Positions 1-3,408 of a DNA stretch of 5,674 nucleotides are shown here, piece by piece (positions within the stretch are counted from its first letter, which is position 1; the number at the start of each line of letters is the position of its first letter). Made by a program: the position numbers and the translations under genes. This DNA is from Bacteroidota bacterium. Lineage in GTDB: Bacteria > Bacteroidota > Rhodothermia > Rhodothermales > UBA10348. Below the pieces are notes generated by a model, which did no database searches, was not told the origin of the DNA, and saw only the letters and a list, made by a program, of their open reading frames with translations. The stretch is from positions 1 to 5,674 of the forward strand of contig SMXK01000165.1 of the NCBI GenBank assembly GCA_004356265.1. Reading direction: 5' to 3'.

Positions 1-730
1 CAGCCTCGGTTCTGGCCAGATCGCGAGGGAGAATTGTAAGAACAGTATCCATCGAAGCGATGACTACCCGGGTCTCTGATCCGTCTGATGCGAACGTCCG
101 AATAACCGCTTCAGTTAATGTCCAGACGCCTGTTGAATCTACCCAGCGCATACGTACGGCATCTATGCGTTTCGTCATTCGAATATTTTCGTCAAATGAT
201 TGCAGTGATATGGTGGATGCTGTTTTGGTGGATCTGTCATAAAATCCCACACTCAAAACGCTTCCTGGTTGATTTCGGCGATGGATGTTACTGTATTCAA
301 TCTGGCCAATCCCGGCCTTTGTATAATCCCGCTCGAATTCCAGCTTCACACGGTTAGTCTCAGGAACGATCCACCCATTAAAAAAGAACATTACAATCGA
401 CACTGTACTTCCGAAAATCATAAAAGGAAGGAGTAATCGAAAGAGGGAGGTACCGCTCGTCTGCAGCGAAGACAGTTCCAGTTTTTGCGCCGAACGTCCG
501 GTCACCCAGATTGTGGCCAGAAAAATGGCCATGGGCGATCCTAACTGAATAATATCCGGGATTGAATTCAGGTAATATCGGATAACCGCCGTGGCCTCAG
601 CTCCTTTATCGTAGAAGTCATCGACGTGTTCGACGTAATGCAGCACAATAAAAAAAGCGATTACAGCCAGGAGTAATCCCGAGTAGCCAAGAACCAGCCT
701 CCTGAAGAGATATCTATCAAATGTGGTCAT
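1..730 (-). CDS. lptG: LptF/LptG-family LPS export permease (N-terminal part, runs off left edge)
   Basis: Inner-membrane permease of the LptB2FG complex, which extracts lipopolysaccharide from the inner membrane and passes it to the periplasmic Lpt bridge. The minus-strand frame is open from the ATG at 730-728 to the window edge, giving 243 residues of a family usually about 360-450 long. Visible are an N-terminal MTTFDRYLFRRL, membrane segments near residues 13-32, 57-77 and 97-117, the coupling-region phrase LELSSLQTSGTS (about 85-95), the post-TM3 motif NGWIVPETNR (118-127), then a soluble periplasmic beta domain to the edge. The C-terminal membrane segments are missing only because the window ends. 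A TAA codon directly precedes the ATG in frame, so this is the first possible start; no clear Shine-Dalgarno site is seen. LptF and LptG are paralogues. The VDDFYDKGA and YYLNSIPDIIQ stretches look closer to LptG, but the F/G choice is uncertain; the family call is firm. Confidence 0.88.
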   Translation of the reverse strand, partial: MTTFDRYLFRRLVLGYSGLLLAVIAFFIVLHYVEHVDDFYDKGAEATAVIRYYLNSIPDIIQLGSPMAIFLATIWVTGRSAQKLELSSLQTSGTSLFRLLLPFMIFGSTVSIVMFFFNGWIVPETNRVKLEFERDYTKAGIGQIEYSNIHRRNQPGSVLSVGFYDRSTKTASTISLQSFDENIRMTKRIDAVRMRWVDSTGVWTLTEAVIRTFASDGSETRVVIASMDTVLTILPRDLARTEA

Positions 731-784
731 TTACGGGCATTAATCGGAGGGCCTTGCAATAATTTGCGAAGATTGATTACAGAA

Positions 785-799
785 CCGTCTGGCGGACGG
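785..799 (+). promoter_or_regulatory. Small hairpin in the sucC leader
   Basis: CCGTC and GACGG form a perfect 5-bp stem around the loop TGGCG. It lies about 60 bp before sucC and just ahead of a second palindrome. A stem this short is common by chance; it is noted because it begins a run of three inverted repeats leading to the start codon. Its function is unknown. Confidence 0.25.
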
Positions 800-801
800 A
801 T

Positions 802-812
802 ATGAGTCTCAT
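802..812. promoter_or_regulatory. 11-bp palindrome ATGAGTCTCAT, possible operator
   Basis: ATGAG and CTCAT are perfect inverted halves around a single T. A one-base centre is too tight for an RNA hairpin but suits a dimeric DNA-binding protein. It lies 45 bp before sucC and 72 bp before the lptG start on the other strand, so it could affect either gene. No regulator is identifiable from the sequence, and chance is a real alternative. Confidence 0.25.
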
Positions 813-825
813 TCGGCGTACTTTC

Positions 826-856
826 AGACCTCGCAATGTACGCAAGCAAGAGGTCT
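826..856 (+). promoter_or_regulatory. Hairpin at the sucC ribosome-binding site
   Basis: AGACCTC (826-832) and GAGGTCT (850-856) are perfect 7-bp inverted repeats with a 17-nt loop. The stem ends at the base immediately before the sucC ATG at 857. The downstream arm contains most of the only Shine-Dalgarno-like purine run (AAGAGG, 848-853). If the RNA folds this way, ribosome access would be reduced. The pairing is seen directly; regulation is inference. Confidence 0.4.
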
Positions 857-2044
857 ATGAAAGTCCACGAGTATCAAGGAAAAGCCATTTTAGCATCCTT
901 CGGTGTCCCTGTTCAGCAGGGAATCGTAGCTGGAACGGTCGCAGAAGCGGTTTCGGCAGCTGAGTCATTGAAAGAATCAAACGGCGCTGATTTATTTGTC
1001 GTGAAGGCTCAAATTCATGCCGGCGGTCGAGGTAAAGGAGGAGGCGTTAAACTGGCTCGCGGACTTGATGAAGTACGCGAAAAAGCAGAGTCCATATTGG
1101 GGATGAACCTGGTGACACACCAGACGGGTCCTGAAGGGCAGACTGTAAAGACGATTTTGATCGCCGAGGCGGTAGACATTGCCAGTGAGTTTTATCTGAG
1201 TGTGACGCTTGACCGGCAACGGAATATGCCGGTGATTATGGCCTCGACAGAAGGTGGAGTCGACATTGAAACCGTGGCTGAAGAGACTCCTGAGAAGATC
1301 GTGAAAGTATGGGTGGACCCCTCTATCGGAATTCAGCCTTTTCAAGCCCGCGAAATTGCATTCAGCCTTGGTCTTGAAGGTCGGGCCTTGAAACAAGCAG
1401 TGAAATTCGTTATGGGATTGTATCGCGCTTATCACGAAAGTGACTGTTCACTGGCAGAGATCAATCCGCTCGTACTTACCGACCAGGGAGATATTCTGGC
1501 GGTCGACGCGAAAATAGATCTCGATGACAACGCTATGTTTCGGCACAAGGATCTTCTTGAATTACGCGACCTGGCAGAGGAGGCGCCACTAGAAGTAGAG
1601 GCTGCAGAGTATTCGCTGAACTATGTCAAACTCGACGGAAATGTCGGGTGTATGGTGAATGGTGCCGGCCTGGCGATGGCAACGATGGACATCATCAAAA
1701 TTGCCGGTGGAGAGCCTGCCAATTTTCTGGACGTCGGAGGTGGAGCGAACCCCGAGACGGTGGAAGCTGGCTTCCGTATCATTCTGAAAGACCCGAACGT
1801 TCAGGCCATCCTTGTAAATATTTTCGGCGGCATTGTACGATGTGATCGTGTAGCCAAAGGAATCGTGATTGCGGTTCAGAATGTTGGAATTGACATGCCG
1901 CTCATCGTTCGCCTTCAAGGGACCAATGCTGCAGAAGGGAAAGCGATTCTCGATGAAAGCGGACTGCAGGTAATGACAGCGACTGTCTTCCAGGAAGCGG
2001 CGGACCGGGTAACGGAAGCGCTTCAGACCGTTCAAACCAGCTGA
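857..2044 (+). CDS. sucC: Succinyl-CoA synthetase (ADP/GDP-forming), beta subunit
   Basis: Beta subunit of the TCA-cycle enzyme that converts succinyl-CoA, NDP and phosphate to succinate, CoA and NTP in the cytoplasm. It pairs with SucD, which carries the phosphohistidine. The protein has 395 residues (E. coli SucC has 388). An N-terminal ATP-grasp domain (about 1-240) shows HAGGRGKGGG (54-63), MASTEGGVDIE (128-138), and the metal-site pair N203 in EINPL and D217 in AVDAK. A C-terminal CoA-ligase domain shows CMVNGAGLAMATMD (265-278), FLDVGGGANPE (290-300), NIFGGIVRCD (321-330) and VRLQGTN (351-357). The start at 857 gives the family-standard MKVHEYQ opening. An in-frame ATG at 836 would add seven atypical residues (MYASKRS) and has no Shine-Dalgarno site. 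Gln20 aligns with the guanine-reading Gln20 of the mammalian GTP-specific enzyme. No sucD is in the window; the next gene starts 4 bp after the stop. Confidence 0.97.
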   Translation: MKVHEYQGKAILASFGVPVQQGIVAGTVAEAVSAAESLKESNGADLFVVKAQIHAGGRGKGGGVKLARGLDEVREKAESILGMNLVTHQTGPEGQTVKTILIAEAVDIASEFYLSVTLDRQRNMPVIMASTEGGVDIETVAEETPEKIVKVWVDPSIGIQPFQAREIAFSLGLEGRALKQAVKFVMGLYRAYHESDCSLAEINPLVLTDQGDILAVDAKIDLDDNAMFRHKDLLELRDLAEEAPLEVEAAEYSLNYVKLDGNVGCMVNGAGLAMATMDIIKIAGGEPANFLDVGGGANPETVEAGFRIILKDPNVQAILVNIFGGIVRCDRVAKGIVIAVQNVGIDMPLIVRLQGTNAAEGKAILDESGLQVMTATVFQEAADRVTEALQTVQTS

Positions 2045-2046
2045 AC
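2030..2046 (+). promoter_or_regulatory. Small hairpin spanning the sucC stop, just before the ABC start
   Basis: GTTCA (2030-2034) and TGAAC (2042-2046) form a perfect 5-bp stem with a 7-nt loop. The downstream arm contains the sucC stop TGA and ends 2 nt before the ATPase ATG at 2049. Ribosomes finishing sucC would open it, so it could couple translation of the two genes. The stem is short and may be chance. No Shine-Dalgarno site is visible for the ATPase gene. Confidence 0.25.
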
Positions 2047-2048
2047 AG

Positions 2049-3122
2049 ATGAATGTGGACCCGTCCGGCGAAATTCAAAGCGCATCGGTTGTTTTGCGTG
2101 GGGTTTCACGTGCGTTCCACGATGTGAAAGCGGTCCGGGACGTATCTCTGCACATTGAGGCCGGGTCATTTTTTTCCTTATTGGGTCCAAGCGGGTGTGG
2201 CAAATCGACGACGCTGCGTATGATTGCCGGATTTGAACATCCGGACACAGGGACAATTTCAATCGGCGGGGTAGATGTCACAAACGTACCCCCTCAAAAA
2301 CGTCCCACCGCGATGGTTTTCCAAAACTATGCGCTTTTCCCGCATATGACGGTCGCTCAAAACGTAGAATACGGCCTGGCTGTTAAAGGGATGAATGCCG
2401 GAGATCGAAAAAAACGGGCCCTGGAAGCGCTGGACCGTGTCGAAATGGCGTCTCTCTACGAGAAGAGCGTAACGGAACTGTCTGGAGGGCAGCAGCAACG
2501 CATCGCTCTCGCTCGTGCGCTGGCGACGCAGCCGGACGTATTGTTGTTCGATGAACCTCTGTCGAACCTGGATGCGGAGTTACGTGAACAGACCAGACTC
2601 GAGCTGAAACGAATGCAGAAAGAGCTCGGAACAACGAGTATCTACGTTACACATGATCAAGAAGAGGCTCTTGCGCTTTCGGACAGGATGGCTATCATGA
2701 AGGACGGCCGAATCGTGCAGACGGGTGCACCTCGGGATGTGTACTATAATCCAGCATCGGCCTTTTCAGCGCGTTTTTTGGGAGGAAGTAATCTGATCGA
2801 AGGCGATTGTGCGGAGTTACTCGCAGGCGAGTCTCACGCCGAGAAGTCGCGTTCTGCAGGATCTCAAGCCGAGGAGCGGCATTCTGAAAGATCCCATATT
2901 GAAGGCATGGTTCTGGCGGTTCGGGCGGAAGATGTGCAACCAGACCCAGATGGTACTTTTGAAGGAGAACTCGTTTTTCAGCAGTTCCTTGGTCGAAGCT
3001 CAGAACTCCTGATACAATGGAAAGGCATTCAGCTGAAGTCATCTGCTCGGGGTGAAGCTCTTCAAAATGGCCCGATCCGATTTAATGTCGTCGGCAGTTC
3101 CTGGGTCACTGACGATCGGTAA
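2049..3122 (+). CDS. ABC importer ATPase, PotA/MalK/FbpC-like
   Basis: Nucleotide-binding subunit expected to power an inner-membrane importer from the cytoplasmic side. The 357-residue protein has every ATPase motif intact: Walker A GPSGCGKST (46-54), Q-loop Gln92 in VFQNYALFPHMTVAQNV, signature LSGGQQQR (144-151), Walker B VLLFDEP (164-170), D-loop SNLDA, and H-loop His202 in THDQEEA. Residues about 285-352 resemble a TOBE domain (LAVRAEDVQ, then beta strands), typical of the spermidine/putrescine, ferric iron, sulfate and sugar importer ATPases. Between the two lies a hydrophilic, repetitive linker (262-286). Substrate cannot be assigned: no permease or binding-protein gene adjoins it. The ATG lies 4 bp after the sucC stop, so co-transcription is likely. 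The 3' end overlaps the convergent BON gene by 17 bp. Its length is normal for the family, with no sign of truncation. Confidence 0.93.
   Translation: MNVDPSGEIQSASVVLRGVSRAFHDVKAVRDVSLHIEAGSFFSLLGPSGCGKSTTLRMIAGFEHPDTGTISIGGVDVTNVPPQKRPTAMVFQNYALFPHMTVAQNVEYGLAVKGMNAGDRKKRALEALDRVEMASLYEKSVTELSGGQQQRIALARALATQPDVLLFDEPLSNLDAELREQTRLELKRMQKELGTTSIYVTHDQEEALALSDRMAIMKDGRIVQTGAPRDVYYNPASAFSARFLGGSNLIEGDCAELLAGESHAEKSRSAGSQAEERHSERSHIEGMVLAVRAEDVQPDPDGTFEGELVFQQFLGRSSELLIQWKGIQLKSSARGEALQNGPIRFNVVGSSWVTDDR
2832..2906 (+). repeat. Five 15-bp units encoding a degenerate pentapeptide repeat in the ABC ATPase
   Basis: The linker between the ATPase and TOBE-like domains reads as five successive pentapeptides: SHAEK, SRSAG, SQAEE, RHSER, SHIEG (residues 262-286). 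At the DNA level the 30-bp blocks 2832-2861 and 2862-2891 match at 23 of 30 positions, mostly in phase with codons, which points to old tandem duplication; the fifth unit is weaker. The peptide is charged and probably disordered. It also resembles the HSERS/HAERS-like peptides encoded when common dispersed bacterial repeats fall in frame; that link is from memory and unproven. Confidence 0.55.
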
Positions 3123-3372
3123 GACGATCAATAATCCGTTTGACGCCCGGCGTTTCCCGGATGCGGGAAATCAGCTCGACATGATCAATTTTGTCTAAGA
3201 CACCACCCGAAACGGTCACAACTCGATTCCGAACAAAAAGGGAAACATCGGTTTTGGTAGGAAGCCCTGTAGCCGATTCGATAATTGATAAAAGGCGCTC
3301 GGAAATCTTTCGATCAACATCCGTATCTGATTCTGCGGATGTTTTGAGGATATGTAGATCTTGTTCGCTCAT
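3106..3372 (-). CDS. Small single BON-domain protein
   Basis: BON domains are alpha-beta modules of about 60-70 residues found in OsmY-type and other envelope-linked proteins, often suspected of binding phospholipid. Here one domain fills residues about 19-86 of an 88-residue protein: an amphipathic helix (DVDRKISERLLSIIES), strands with the typical small turn (DVSLFVRNRVVTVSGGVLD, 42-60), a second helix (HVELISRIR), and the closing ETPGVKRIIDRL with the family's PGV (75-77). The N-terminus MSEQDLHILK has no signal peptide or membrane segment, so as written the protein is cytoplasmic, unlike OsmY. The in-frame stop at 3393-3391 excludes a longer start. The gene lies 36 bp behind lptD on the same strand and is probably co-transcribed with it. 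Its 3' end overlaps the convergent ABC gene by 17 bp. The exact role is unknown. Confidence 0.85.
   Translation of the reverse strand: MSEQDLHILKTSAESDTDVDRKISERLLSIIESATGLPTKTDVSLFVRNRVVTVSGGVLDKIDHVELISRIRETPGVKRIIDRLTDRQ
3153..3170. other. Hairpin inside the BON gene, downstream of the ABC stop
   Basis: TTTCCCG and CGGGAAA form a perfect 7-bp stem with a GATG loop, starting 31 bp after the ABC ATPase stop. The convergent genes overlap, so any terminator for the sucC-ABC transcript must lie inside the BON gene, and this is the best stem there. No T-run follows it on either strand, so it is not a standard intrinsic terminator. It also encodes the conserved SRIRET stretch of BON, which may be the only reason it exists. 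Confidence 0.25.
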
Positions 3373-3375
3373 AAC

Positions 3376-3394
3376 CTGAGAACGACCTTCTCAG
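3376..3394 (-). promoter_or_regulatory. Hairpin in the lptD-BON gap, over the BON ribosome-binding site
   Basis: CTGAGAA and TTCTCAG form a perfect 7-bp stem with a 5-nt loop. It fills about half of the 36-bp gap between the lptD stop and the BON ATG and ends 3 nt before that ATG. On the minus strand the first arm and loop contain AGAAGG, the only Shine-Dalgarno-like run for BON, so folding would sequester it. No T-run follows, so simple termination is unlikely. It may instead tune BON output relative to LptD or mark an RNA-processing point. Confidence 0.4.
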
Positions 3395-3408
3395 ATGGAT
3401 TGATTCCG

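Larger units (their letters stand above)
731..856. other. Divergent intergenic region, lptG / sucC
   Basis: These 126 bp separate the minus-strand permease from plus-strand sucC and must hold the start signals for at least one of them. I found no sigma70-like -35/-10 pair with normal spacing and no clear Bacteroidota-type TTTG / TAnnTTTG pair; the nearest fragments are TTGCAA at 754-759 and TATGAG at 801-806, spaced too far apart. The region contains three perfect inverted repeats (785-799, 802-812, 826-856), listed separately. No small gene is evident. Confidence 0.6.

Noticed and set aside
60..357. Two short overlapping plus-strand reading frames (60-242 and 118-357)
   Set aside because: They lie antisense to the continuous LptF/G frame, have no recognisable domain, and overlap each other in different frames.
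738..740. ATG on the minus strand just upstream as an alternative lptG start
   Set aside because: It is out of frame with the permease and meets a stop after seven codons.
754..806. TTGCAA (754-759) with TATGAG (801-806) as a sigma70-type promoter
   Set aside because: The spacing is far beyond the normal 16-18 bp, and neither box pairs with another good box.
2015..2024. 10-bp palindrome GAAGCGCTTC near the end of sucC
   Set aside because: It is inside coding sequence, is short, has no loop suitable for a hairpin, and is compatible with chance.
992..2035. Long minus-strand frames across sucC (992-1435 and 1589-2035)
   Set aside because: They mirror a strongly conserved coding gene, have no family resemblance, and follow from the codon use of sucC.
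3072..3119. CCGATC / GATCGG inverted repeat at the end of the ABC gene as a terminator
   Set aside because: It has only six paired bases across a 36-nt loop and no T-run.
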